This document shows, piece after piece, positions 1 to 12,900 of a stretch of DNA of 64,000 bases. The position numbers were made by a program, and so were the translations under genes. Numbering within the stretch: position 1 is the first letter of the stretch; each line of letters starts with the position of its first letter. The stretch comes from Anisodus tanguticus (Eukaryota; Streptophyta; Magnoliopsida; Solanales; Solanaceae). The notes below the pieces were generated by a model. That model was not told where the DNA came from, made no database searches, and saw only the letters and a list, made by a program, of their open reading frames with translations. The DNA lies in contig CM067543.1 in NCBI GenBank assembly GCA_034509755.1, forward strand, positions 56,972,653 to 57,036,652. The letters are read 5' to 3'.

Positions 1-50
1 GCTTTTGAGACACCTATTACGTATGGTGGTGTTGGTAACTTTATTATTTG

Positions 51-560
51 CACAATAGTCTCTTCAATGATAATATTTCTAATTTGTTCTTAGTGTTTTT
101 TATTCTTTTAATATTTTTTTCTTTTATAGCGTTGTTAGTATTCTTAAGTTAGTAAATGTATTACAAGCGTATTCTAAACTAAACATAGTTTCATCTATCC
201 TTCTTCTCCTTTTTCTACTTCTACTCTTTTCTATTTTTTTGTTGTTCTCCTCATCCAGAGTTAATTTCGAAAATATTATAACAAATAGTATCAGAGCCTT
301 TTTTCTTAATTTTTTAAAAAAAGACTCTGATACTTTTTGATACAATAAGAGAATAAAAATCGTAAATGTAATACGAAATTAACATAAATGAGAAGAACAC
401 CAGAAAAATAAAAGTTGGAAAAAGGTGAAGAATGACAGAGAAAAACATATTTAGTTCAGAACGTTCTTATAATATTTTACTAACTTAAAAATACTAACAA
501 CGCTACAAAAAAATAATACTAAGAGCAAACTTACAATATATTAATTAAGAGACTATTATG
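51..560. repeat. Large imperfect palindrome: two facing LTR-PBS copies
   Basis: The left arm (about 51-310) and right arm (about 315-560) are reverse complements over most of their length. Shared blocks include the stretch around 150-165 (gcgttgttagtattcttaag) and its complement near 483-505, and the 'atagtctctt' block at both outer ends. Near the centre each arm carries a primer-binding-site-like motif, 'agtatcagagcc' on the left and its inverted counterpart 'gactctgatac' on the right. This looks like two copies of one retrotransposon LTR plus PBS joined head to head. It has no coding potential. A foldback/MITE origin is the alternative. Confidence 0.5.
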
Positions 561-1840
561 CAGATAATGAAGTTTTCAACAACCAACATACATAACACAT
601 GCCTCAAAGTGGTATTATTCTTCTATTTTGTTTATATTCATAATAGTAATCCAAACAGTGAGATTATATATCATATTGCACAGACTTTACACACTATCAC
701 ACATAATATAAAATACAAAGAGAAATATTTGGAGGGGCACACACGGGACAACAAAAAGAGAATAAAAATGAGTGCATAATGCACTAAACAGTGAGATTAC
801 ATATCATATTGCACTAAAAATGGAGGGCAAACACTAGACAAAAAAGGCATCAGCACTTTGAAAAAATAACATGGCACCTTGGGCCCATCATCCTTCCACC
901 AAACACACTCGTTATATAAAAAAGAAACACAAAGTTTCTCACCCAAAACCATCTCCGTACCAGCAGTCCTTCGCATCCTTATCCCAGAACAACCACATCC
1001 CTTAGTTTTAGACACACACGACACTTAGGAGTGACATACATCATGCACTTCTACAACACAGATATATAAACACACAATTTGATACACAAGAAAAAGACAG
1101 AGAAATACATAGAGAGCAAAAAACACAGAGAAAAAAATAATACTTAAAGAGTACTTTAGGAGTTCGAAAAGGTTTTGTTGGAGTTCTAACTTTTCGTTCG
1201 CGGTTTTGAGTTCGTGGACCTGAAAGTTAGCCGTTGTTAACTTTCGAAATCAGTAGATTATAGTTGTTTGTTGTTGCGAATTAATCTACACTGAGGTAAC
1301 ACTCAATTTTCTTTTTATTGTTTACATGTCATGATTATGTGAAACCTTATTCCAATGTTATGAAATTTTCCCCCCTCATATTTCGCATCTTTGACATATA
1401 ATATGAAGTGTGTTTATATTTTTGTATAGTTAAATTTAGAGTAAATATCACATGTTTTCTTCAAATTTGCTCAGAATAGTATAAAAATCAGGTTTAACTT
1501 ATTTTGGTGCTAGCACGTGCCTTCATCTGGGGTTCCTAAAATCTGAAACAAATGCAATTAGAGTCCAAATCCATTGCTGATGCACACAAAGTCTTATTTG
1601 AATTTAATGTTTAGAATTTAGATGATTTTTGAGTGTTGGAGATTGAATGCATTATGCAGTAATTGAAGAAATTGATTAGCTAATTTTTAGGTTATGTGAA
1701 ACAAAAAAAAAAGTGCAGTATGATCCGTGTTAGTAATTTGGTATGCAAATTACTTTGAATTCATTGATTTTAAAAGATATGCAAATTACTTTGAATTGGG
1801 TCACATAGTTGATTCCGTGTGCGAGAAATTTACTCTGGCC
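561..1840. other. Intergenic, no gene recognised
   Basis: AT-rich sequence with no convincing coding frame. It contains a short direct duplication (blocks starting near 655 and 788 share 'cagtgagatta.atatcatattgca') and a possible promoter/leader, listed separately. The rest shows no feature I can name. Confidence 0.4.
1063..1295 (+). promoter_or_regulatory. Possible TATA box plus non-coding leader exon
   Basis: A clean TATATAAA sits at 1063-1070. It is followed by a purine-rich leader and, at 1295/1296, a good donor (ctgag|gtaaca) with T-rich sequence after it. This resembles a promoter and spliced 5' leader, but no coding exon follows before retroelement debris begins at about 1840. It may be the remnant of an element's own promoter. 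Weak inference. Confidence 0.2.
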
Positions 1841-2465
1841 ACACCGGTAATTTGAGAGATTATTCCGGTTTGTGATAGTAAAATAATTTATTTATAGGTT
1901 GCGAATTTAATTCAAAACCCATTGCAAAAGTGTAAAAGAAAAGAACTCAAAGAATACGTGAGAGGGAATAAGGCGAGTTGTGATTAATATACCCGATGCA
2001 AAAAATAAAAGAGAAGAGAGCAACAAATTAAATCATTTTGAGTTACCTTGTGTGAGGATACGCTCCTTGGTCAACTCTTATAAATAAAAAGAACTTTGTG
2101 TGCGGTTACATTCCTATGCGGAAAATATAAGTAACAACTTTAAGCGAATAAATTGGGCAAACGTATTATAGAGTTAAGGCAAACATGATTTTATCCAAGA
2201 ATAATTTAGGTCAAATATTAGTCAATCAAAGCGATCGTGCTAGAACCGCGAGACTCGGGGTGTCTCATACCTTTCCCCGGTCAACAGAATTCCTTACCTA
2301 ATCTTTTGTTTTCGCAGACTAAATAAAAAATAGAGTTATTTTCTTTTGATTAGGGATTGTCACGACCCCTTTTCAGGAATCGTGGTGGCACCTACATATC
2401 CCATCGGTAGGCGAACCACTCCCGAATCATTCATAAAATATGACATAAATATAAGCGGAAATGTA
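1841..2465. mobile_element. Probable Gypsy-type LTR retroelement fragments
   Basis: The stretch around 2230-2300 (gcgatcgtgctagaaccgcg... cagaattccttacc) and the 'gtcacgacccc' start near 2358 with 'ggtggcacctac' resemble motifs common in solanaceous Gypsy-class LTRs and adjacent internal regions. No coding domain or paired LTR is visible. The assignment rests on resemblance only. Confidence 0.3.
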
Positions 2466-3790
2466 GCAAAATACTATGTATTTGTGACCCTGCCTCCACC
2501 GCGGCTGTCCCGTGACTGGTGGTAGTCCGGTTGTAGTGGCTGGGTGGTGGGGGCCGCGTTTGTGACCGGATGTTCAACCGCTAGTGCTTTTTTATTGTGG
2601 GCGTCCTGTTTGTCACGTCGGGTTTCCTCCAAAAGTAATTGTGAACGTGCCTTGTTGAAACTCGATAGTGGGTCGGCTTGTTGAATCATAGTGGCTAGCG
2701 TATCGTATTCTCCTTTCGATAAGCCAGAAACAAGTTGTAGGATCATCTTTGTGTCGGAGACGGGTGTCCCCACGTTGGCTAATTAGTCTGCAACTAGTTT
2801 CAACTATTTACAATATTCAGACATGCTGGAAAAATTCTCGAGACGTGTATTATTAAATTGTTCCTCCAAATACACATCCCGAGTATTTTTATTGTCCTGG
2901 AATATTTCTTCCAATCGTAACCATAGTTCATGAGCCGAGGCATTTGTTTTCATAATTGTATGAAGCAAATCTTTGAAGATGGTGCCGTAAATCCACTGTA
3001 TAACTATAGCGTCAAGACGACGCCAAGTTGAGTCCGCAACATTAATGGGACGGGAAAGAGAATCGTCAATATGGTCAAGCACGTTATACTCGCATGCGTG
3101 AATACGAAAGAGTTCGACTCATGAAGAGTATTGACCATCTTCTTGATCAAGAGTGATGGAAATGAAATTCTTGATGTTCATAACAGCAAAAGCCGGATAA
3201 AAATAAGTTGTGGAGGAGGGAGCGGAAGGGTTTTCTATGATTACTGCGGAAGAGGCGGGGGTTTTAGGAGAGGGAGGCTGTAGAAAACAACAAGAAATCA
3301 AAAATTTGCAGAGGAGTAGACATTGTAGCCACATGAATTTTTCTATGACGATGGCGGATGACTGCTTTTGATTGGTTCGCAGGCTGTAGAAAACAACAAG
3401 AAATCAAAAATTTGCAGAGAGTTGTTCTCGTAGTAAGAACAAGAAAGTAGAACTTTGCAGAAAGCTGTTCTCGGGAACAGTAAGTAAGACCAAGAAATAA
3501 GAAATTTGTTTCAGAATTTTTTTTCTTAGAAACAGATGTGCAGCCGCCGGTGGAGACCGAGGGGGGGCTGAATTTGTGGGTATTGGGTCGGTGCGAGGGA
3601 AAGAATAAAGAAAATAGGGTTTAAGTTTTGGCTCTGTAGGTAAAATTGTATTAATTTTCTTGACGAGTTTTTTTCATTAATATAAATATATATAGTGTGT
3701 ATAATATAAAATTCTAATACAATAGAAATTATATATCTATCATAATAAGGAAGAATACAAAAAAAAAGTATCATATCATTATCATACCAC
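2466..3790 (-). mobile_element. 5' fragment of a copia element (LTR, leader, gag)
   Basis: Read on the minus strand: an LTR at about 3790-3647 ending in ...AATACA, a leader with a degenerate PBS-like 'acagagcc' just inside, then a gag gene (3334-2474), after which the element stops abruptly. The LTR end and leader (…aaaataggrttta…ttttggctct) match those of the copia copy in the polygalacturonase intron (12609-12430), so both belong to one family. The protease, integrase and RT portions are absent. It lies about 200 bp beyond the polygalacturonase stop codon. Confidence 0.65.
2474..3334 (-). pseudogene. copia gag (UBN2-type) remnant
   Basis: One reading frame carries a UBN2/gag-polypeptide-like protein: 'HPAFAV'-type start region (here YPAFAVMNIKNFI), then DQEDGQYS, VLDHID, LDAIVIQWIYGTI, LENFSSMSEYC and GTPVSDTKMILQLVSGL. 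In-frame stops interrupt it at 3119-3121 and 2804-2806, so it cannot make a full gag. It is close in sequence to the gag at 17.53-18.18 kb. This is retrotransposon debris, not a host gene. Confidence 0.75.
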
Positions 3791-3998
3791 CAATTTTTTT
3801 TATTTCATGTGTACAAAGAATATCATTTATCACAAATCATCTGTTAAATGTATTCTAACACTTAATGTATCCTAACTCCTACCCATTTTTATTTTGTTGT
3901 AATTATAACTACGTACACAACCTACAAACTAATACCCAATACCCTATTAAAATCAATACCATCAACTTCATTAGACAATATAAATCTTGAAAATCAGC

Positions 3999-6900
3999 TC
4001 ATTTGGGACATTCTGGTGAAACATTGTGGCACGTAAGATTGTCAATATTGTTCCAATTAGCATTTGGAGTTTCACCATTTTCCCCTAATAATTTTACATT
4101 CTCCAACAAAATTCCTTGACATGGAAAGTTCTTGCTGCAATTGAAATTTATGGCTTCTTTTGGTGCACTTGTGCCTTTGATGTTTTGGTAAATCACATTT
4201 TTCACTTGAACTGCTGAATCCTGTAAATGCATCATCAAAATAATTAATAATATTGGAGATACAAAATAATTGATTTCTTGCATAGTTTGATATTGGAGAT
4301 ACAATTTTGACTCTGGTCATCGTTGTCCAAATGATATAGCAAATTGTATGAATAGTGTAAAAATATGTTACACTGCCAATAGATATATAAGTTAAATCCA
4401 TTTTAATTTGAGTTTAACTTCTATAGAATCTATTCACTGACATACTGTATGGTAGAATTTTTAGGCTATCCAAATAATTATAACTAATCAACCATAATAA
4501 GATGGATTAGTAATTTGAAAATAAGACAAATAATCTCCAACAATTAACATGTTAGAATACTCCGATATAATAATCTATTTTTAGCATTGTTAATCTATAT
4601 AAGTTACTTATTATTTTTTGAATTACCTGTTCTTTGCATGGAGAAACTTGATCACAATAGTATTGATCTATAATTATGGGGTTCTTGACATCATTCATAA
4701 CCACATTTTGAAATTGGATATTGCTTGCACTTCCAGATCCTCCCTGCATATATAATTCAAGAATATTATTACATGCATATAAATAAAGCAAAGAATTTCA
4801 TAATAAAGAAAAATAAAGGATAAAAAATGTACTGGTAAATTAGTAATAAGGTTAATTCATTAATTTACCTGATAAGTCTTAATCCTAAGTCCATTTGCAG
4901 TCCTAGAAAACTTAGCTCCATCCACAGTGATATCAGACACATGAGCTTCTGAATTTCCAGCTCCCAAGCTTCCAATACTAATCATAACAAAAGAAAAGAA
5001 GTAAATATATAATAAAATTACACAGTTGGATTATAAATTTTGATAAATAATATGAATATTAAAGAAAAAAAGTTAATGATTGTAAAATGAAGAAGTCTGA
5101 AATTTGAAGTTTGCCTTTTGGTACCTTATTCCATGACCTGGTCCACAAGTAATGCCAGTGGCTATGACCTTTTGAGATCCACTCACAATTGAGATACAAT
5201 CATCACCTGTCCACCAAATTAATTTCAAAAATAGTTTAGTAGATAAAAAATCTAGTGCCATTTTCCTTTTTTAACTCATATCACTAAATATTTTACACTA
5301 TCAATATATTTTAATCTTTATAACCATTACTGAAATTGCTCGGATTTCTTACGGCGGCGCCACCCCTGTTGGAAATCCGTCGAAATCCCAAGCAATTCAA
5401 TGATCTACTACCGGCTGAAAACCATCAATAAAAGAAAGCCAAAAACATTCTACTAACTGACCTGTAACAGCCCAACTCATTAATGCTACACCCGTTCCAT
5501 TTTAATGGTCTAGGCACGAAGTTTAAGAAATAAAGACAGATTTTTGAATCTTGTGATCTTAAATTAAAGATGTGTCAATGTACTAAAATGTCCTTTAATC
5601 TTGTGGTTATAAACTTGTCATGTAGAATCTTTGAATTGTCAACTTACTAAATATAAAAAGAAACATTTTTTTTGGGACAAACCAAAAAGAAAAATAAGAC
5701 ACTTAAAATGAGACGAAAGGAGTAGTTTATTGATCGACTACTTGGGGATTTACTACGAATGGAATGGGGAGACTATGAATGAGGACCACATGACTTAAAA
5801 ATGTGTTACTAGGGTCTAAAACTTAGTTCCTTATGTACTTAGCATTTTTCCATGTTTTGTCTTGCCTAGGGTATCGCAAACACCCTTTCTCAAGGACTCA
5901 ACATTTTTCTAAGTTTTATCCCACCATAGCCCAAGGTTGTACGCAAAGTGATTCTGATATTGTCCGCTTTGAATTAGGTCCATGAGAACTCTAAAACGAG
6001 TCACTAGGGTAAAGTTTGTTTTCTTGTATATCGAACATATCTCTCTTATTTTATCTGTGGAATTTACCTGAATTGTCCCATGATTGTTGTTCATTTCGAC
6101 GGATATTTTTGTCCGGAATGATTTTCGACGTTCAAGTTATTAATTAGTTTCATTTATTATGGGTATACAGTTAGCTAGTCTTTTAGACGACTTGATAATA
6201 CATATTTTTTACACTATTAATATATTAAATAAAATCATAGTAATAATGATACCTGTGCCAATGGTAGAATCAGAAATTTGGATGTTTTGAGTGTGTGTTA
6301 TATGGATGCCATCAGTGTTGGGGCTACTTTCTGGAGCACTCACTACCAAACTTGAAACAACAACATTAGAGCATCTCTCAAATGCCAAATGCATTTGTTG
6401 TGCATCTTCTATCTTAAGGTCCTTCACTTTCAAGTTGGTGCAGTTGTAAAATGTTAGGGCCTGCAGAAAATTTAGTTTCAACAATAAATTAAAAAAATCA
6501 ACCCACAAAATTAAGAACAAAAATTAAAGGAAAATAAGATAAAGTAAATTTTCTTTTAATTAGTGCTAAAATGTCATTATGAAGTTACAATTGTACTATG
6601 TGTGTCCTTAAGAATTGACTTAGGGAAGGAAAATTAATGTGGAATAGAATTAGACATTTTTCTAATTTGGTATAAACTTATGATAAAGACAACTCAAGTT
6701 ATTTAAATTACGAGATTAATTTTAAGGTGTATTTGGCACAAAGGAAATTCAAGAAATTATTTTTCTGGAAAATAAATGAATTTCTTACTTATTATCCCAA
6801 AAGTATTTGTATATGATTTAAGCAAACAAACATTATGGGGGGATAGGTGTGGGGATGAGGCTATGGGGTGAGGTGGGGGTGGGATGTGTTGGAAGGTGGG

Positions 6901-9900
6901 TAGGAGACAATAAGACAATCGATATGAAACGTCACTATGGAACAATTAGAAAATTGAAAACATTTTCTGGAAAATATTGTCCTCCATACCAAACACACCC
7001 TTCCTTAGTTGCTCAAATAACCAAATTATATCATCAATCTACTGTCAATTAACATTAAAGTTTAACTAAAGGCCGTCTCAATAAGATTGGAGGCCTAAAG
7101 CCAAACTTCAGCGAGAGACCTAATTTTCTTTTAAAAATGAAAGACCGTCATATATATTTTTAAGTAAAGTCTATTTTCTAGCTTTTTTTAGAGTGTGAAG
7201 TCATTAATTACTGTTTTATGAAATAATCAGTTTGTTCTAACAATTTCTTTTCAATTGATAATATAACTAATCCTTCAATCTCTCTTGGGACTTTTGTTGA
7301 TCATAGATAAGATTTTATCAATTTTAGTTTTGAAAACTTCTTTCGGCTGAGACAATAGTTACGGAAACTGTTAACATTATTCTATAAGAAATATATGTAT
7401 TTGGAAAATAATTACTTATATGATTGTGTATTTCGATTAGATCGTTATCTTCTACTTGTATTATTTCTCCTTACACTTTTAATTCAAAAAATAAAATTAA
7501 ACCATCAGTGTCAAAATAACTATCCTCAATTAGCGCAATGATTATTAAAAGATAAAAAGTTATTATACTTTCTCCTGAAAAAATCTCTTCAAATTTAACA
7601 GAGACAATACACACGATTCTTTTTTAAAGAAATATATAAGATACATTTTTTTTTTTTAAAATGGGGCCCCCAATAACTTGGGGCCCCAAGCCATGGCTTT
7701 AGTTGCCTTATATTGTAGCCGGCCCTCGACTTTAACTTTTATATATTGATATGATGAATGTTTCTTTCATTATTAGATCGTTATCAAAGGTAATTACAAT
7801 TTACAGGTAACTGAAAGTGTGTACGTATCAAAAAGTTTCTTACAAATATTTTCTATGACATATTAAATTGCATCGATAATGCGTAAAATTGTCATTATGT
7901 TGTCGGGGGATATAAATTAAATATATCCCTAATGCAAAGGTTGGTTGGTTTCTATAAATAATAAGGCATCAAAGAGATAAGTTCTCTTGAATTTTGATCA
8001 CATTAATATATATTAGGTAACAAATAACATAACTATATGTAATTAATTGTTATATTCTTTGTAAGAAAATTGAAAAATCAAAATGATCGTACCGTAGGTG
8101 CATGCTTGCACGGCTGCAATATAGAAAGTAGACGTTCAAATAAAAAGAAAACAAAGTTAGATATATCATCAAATAATTAAAGATATCTATCAAATAAAAC
8201 AAAAGAAAATAAATTAGATATGAAAACTATATATATTAATTTAAGCAGAATTAAGCATGTATTATACCAATGATTTATTGATCTTGCAAGAATTTTGCCA
8301 CCAAATTTTGCCATTGCCATTGATAACTCCTGCTCCTCCAACAACCAAATTTTGAACACTATCAATAATAAGCCAGTGCCTACTATCCTTGCTGTAATCT
8401 GAAGTATCAACAGATGCTAACAGGGTTCCATAAATCTGCATAAAATTTCACAAAAAGGAAAAATAATTTAAAATATAGAATTGTATTAATCTCCCTTGAG
8501 GAGTCTTTCTCATTAATACAAATATATATAGGTGTACAATGTTGAATCCTTCTCTAATAAGGATCATAATCCTACCATAATTATATAATACACAATATGG
8601 TAAATTATGTAACTTATACACGTTATACACGTGCTAATACACCCCCTCAGTCGGAGCGGGAGGAGGCCGGATGCTGAGACTGGATCTGAAGTCAAGAAAG
8701 AATTGTCTAGGGAGGCCTTTAGTGAAAATATCTGCATACTGATATGAAGAAGGCACATGCAACACCTTAACATGACCAAGGACAACCTTCTCACAAACAA
8801 AGTGGATATCCATCTCAATGTGTTTGGTTCGCTGATGCTGAACTGGATTATGAGATAAATATATGGCGGAGATGTTATCACAATAAACCAAAGAAGCCTT
8901 ACGCAAAGGGACATTGCAACTCCAAGAGAAGGTTTCAAAGCCAACAGATCTCAGCAACAACATTAGCAACGCCTCTTTACTCTACTTCTGCACTCGAACG
9001 GGATAGGGTGCCTGCCTTATGGAAGACCATGAAATGAGATTATCCTCTAAGAAAATACAGTAGCCGGAGGTGGAGCGTCACGTGTCCGAAAAGCCTGCCC
9101 AAACAGCATCCGTGTATGATAACAACCTGGTTGGTGCCGAGTGGTATAGGTGCAATCCATAATCAAGGGTGCCCTTAACATAGTGAATGATACGTTTAAG
9201 GGCAATGAAATGAGGCTCCCTGGGGGCATGCATAAATACGCATACATGTTGAACAGCATAAGCGATGTCAGGCATGGTGAAGGTAAGATACTGAAGTGCT
9301 CCTGCAAGACTCCTGTAAATAGTGGGATCGGACACTGGGTTACCATCAACATCACTAAGATTTGATTTAGAGTCAACCGGAGTGGACATGATCTTGCAGT
9401 TTGTCATCTTAGCCATGTACACTATCTCTTCTGCATACTTGCGCTGACATAAAAACATAGTATCCGCAGAACGTGTCACCGATATCCCCAAAAAATAGCT
9501 CAACTTTCCCAAGTCACTCATAGCAAATTCGGTTTTAAGTAAATAATCTCATTTTTCAACACATCAGATGAGGCAGTGAGCACGATGTCATCCACATATA
9601 ACAACAAATAAGCAATACTACTACCTCGATGAAAAATAAAGAGAGAATTATCACACTTGTTGCATACGAACCCAATATGCATAATGTACTGTGCAAAGCG
9701 ATCATACCATGCTCGAGGGCCTATTTCAAACCATAGAGTGACATACGGAGATGACATACATACTGAGGGGCTGCCGAATGAACGAAACCAGGCGGCTGGT
9801 GCATATAAACCGTTTCTTTCAGATCACCATGTAGAAACGCATTCTTCACATCAAGCTGATGAATAGGTCAATGCTTACCCATAGCAATACTCAGAACTGT

Positions 9901-12900
9901 GTGAATGGTAGCCGATTTCACAATCGGACTGAATGTCTCACCACAATCAATACCCTCATGCTGATTAGTGTCATTTGCCACAAGTCTAGCGTTATACCTT
10001 TCTAAGTCACCACTATCTCTGTATTTGTGACGAAAAAGCCACATCCATCGGATCACATGCACCCCCTCCGGTCGAGGAACCAAATCTCAAGTGTGTTGTT
10101 TCGTTTAAGAAGTAAACTCCTCACACATGGCCGCATTCCAATTTGGGTCTAGTTTGGCTAATTTTGGGTTTTTGGGAATTGGAGAAATGGTTATATGGAT
10201 AAGTTAAATTGGACTTTAGGTTTGAAAATCTCGTGTTGGGCACGGGTTTCATATGGTGTGTAGGGGCAGTGTGGATTTTTGTGCAGGTAACCGGGTATGG
10301 GTCACTGTGTGGGTGTGGGTCTAGGTACGGTTGTGGTGTGTCAATTTGGATGTTGGGTGATGTTACGGGTCGGGTAATTTCAGGGTTCGACGATGGGAGT
10401 TGTGGATTTACCGATCTAGGTAGATCGATATATGGTGAGATGGGAAATGTTGGGTACGATGTCGGTGGGGGGTTTGGACAAATGGGTTGGGTCGGTGTTT
10501 CGGTGGTGTGGGTATCTAGTGGCTTGTGGTTTGGGAGTGATGGTTTGGTTTGGATTTGTAGTGGCTTGGGGTTTTGCGGTGGTGTCATGGGACGATGGAG
10601 GTGACACAGTGAAAGGGATGGCGACTGGTGGTGAAGCCGAGATGGTGGGCTGACAGCTGGTGGTGGCAGCGGCGATATTTGTGACGGAGAAAAAGGAGGT
10701 GACGGCGATGCAAAGATGCAGTCGGTGGTGGTGGCTGGAGGTGGTTGAACCGCAGATCAGTGGTCGGCAGTGTCGACAGTGGGTGACAGAGGTGGTGTTT
10801 GGGTGGTTGACTGACACAGTTCGCTGAGAATGACGAGGGAGATGTCGGACTCGTCAAGAAAGGTATAGTCCATTTTTCGGAATTTGTGAATATCCAAAAA
10901 AGGGAAGGTGGTCTCATCAAACGTGACGTGATGAGAGACGTGGATTTGACGAGTTGACATGTCATAGAAGAGATAGCCCCTATAATTAGACGGGAAGCCT
11001 ACAAAGACACAGGGTGTGGTTCGAGGTGCTAATTTGTGAGGGGCGGTGGAGGCAAGATTGGGGAAACACATGAAACCGAATATCCTAAGGTGGTCGTAGG
11101 AAGGAATCCGACGGTACAGAATTTTGGTTTGGGTCATATTATGAAGGGTACTGGTAGGTAAAATATTTAGAATGTATTCTACTTTTGACGGCATAGACCC
11201 AAAAGGACGAAGGAAGGGAGGCATGAAACAGTAAAGTACAAACCATGTTATTTATGGATATGGATTCGAATCTGGATACAGGTATGAAAAACGGATCTGG
11301 ATCTGGATCTAGTAGTATCCGGTCCAGATCATATCCGTTGTCATCCCTACATATACCCACTGTTTGACGACGGCATCGAGGCGACGCCAGGTGGTTGGGA
11401 TATGTCCATAAGTCAGCGTGAATAATATCAAAGGGAGAGAAAGTAATACTCATAGAAGTCCTAAATGGTTGTCTAACGTGTTTCCCTAACTGACAAGAGG
11501 AGAAACTATGAAAAAGATTCCCTTTGTTACATTGGATCAAATTTTGATTTCTAAGAGAATAAAAAACGTGAGAACCCGGATGACCAAGTCTATTATGCCA
11601 CGTTGAGGGAGATATAGTTGTTAGAATGATGGGAGGGGTGACACTAGCAGCGGATGTGGGTAGGAAAGGATATAGGTCCCCTTCACTATTGCATCTCGTA
11701 AGGAGTTTTCCGGTACGGAGGTCCGTTACAGAGAATTCAAACGGATCAAAGTTAATTGAGACAGAATTATCGGTGGCAAATTTTCTAACTGAAATTAGAT
11801 TTTTGATGATGTTTGGGGCATAAAAGACGTTTTTAAGAGAGAAGTGGGGATGCGGTGGTGGGGTAAGGGTGTGTCGCCAAATCCTTGAATTAAAATGCGA
11901 TGACCATTACTAACCATAATAGATAGTGGAGTATTTAAACTTCGCAGTTGAGGAAGATTACCAGAATTGTTGGTGAGGTGAGACGTGGCGCATGTATCCA
12001 TATACCACGCATTATTGAGCTGTCGAGAAGTCAATGTGACGAAAGTCAAGCCCAAATTAGATTGGGAGAGGCCTGGAGCAGACTAGTAGGCTGCCATGAA
12101 AATATTTATATATTATGATTTTTTTTTCGGTAGTGGAACGAAATAAGAAAAAAAATCTTGGTGCTTTTGGATGTGTCTCGATCAATGGAGCACTGACACA
12201 AAGCAGAAGAAAGGTTTGCTTTCAATGTTTCTTGGTTACTGGCTCTTTGATAAGAGTGATAGAGAAAAATAAAGGGACGTGTAGAAAAGAAAAAGGATGG
12301 CTTTGCTTTTGGTCGAACAAGGGAACAACTTTGTTGTTCTTTTCGAGAAAGTCAGAGAGGACAGGCACACTTCTGTTCTCGGGAAAGAAGAAACCGAGAG
12401 GAGGAAAAAAAGAAAAAATAGGATTTAGGTTTTGGCTCTAATATCATGTAAGATTGTATTAATCTCTCTTGGAGAGCCTTTCTCATTAATACAAATATAT
12501 ATATAGGTGTACAATGTGGAATCCTTATATAACAAGGTATCTTAATTCTACTATAATTACATAACACTAAATATGTTAAATATAAACATGGTACACTTGC
12601 TAATAATATAAGTCAACATATAGACTAATTAGGGTGTTCAAGATTTGATATATACATATAAAAATAATATTTGACACATATATATATGATATAATTTTCC
12701 GGCGAATGGTGTTCAGCTGATCATTCTGTGTTGGTTGTAGCTCGTCCCTACATAGCCTATTTATTTCCCGGTATAGACGCAGTGGCTAAATCATGAATTT
12801 TACTAAGGGTATTTAAAATTTGATATATATAATATAAATAAAAAGTTATATTTAACCTATATACACAATGTAAGTACGTTCCCAATGGACAAAGGATGTT

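Larger units (their letters stand above)
8482..12609 (-). mobile_element. copia retrotransposon lacking gag, in polygalacturonase intron 2
   Basis: The LTRs lie at 8482-8641 (3' LTR) and about 12455-12609 (5' LTR), roughly 155-160 bp each, with TGTATTA...TAATACA ends. The PBS, read inverted at about 12433-12445, resembles TGATATTAGAGCC. The polypurine tract is the inverted 'ccccctc' at 8642-8648. Protease, integrase, RT and RNase H remnants are present, but gag is missing: the leader passes almost directly into protease near 12060. It is in the same orientation as the host gene. The flanks (agaat, 8477-8481) do not give a clean target duplication because the outer end of the 5' LTR is mutated. 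Confidence 0.8.

Noticed and set aside
124..345. Minus-strand open frame of 73 codons
   Set aside because: It lies inside the left arm of the LTR palindrome and has no domain, only low-complexity Lys/Arg-rich sequence.
8482..9757. Pararetrovirus (EPRV) reverse transcriptase
   Set aside because: The RT has the copia YVDD context, follows an integrase, and is bordered by LTRs and a tRNA-Met-type PBS; no movement or coat protein is present.
10209..10604. Plus-strand open frame of 131 codons
   Set aside because: It is the antisense shadow of the proline-rich linker between integrase and RT of the minus-strand copia element.
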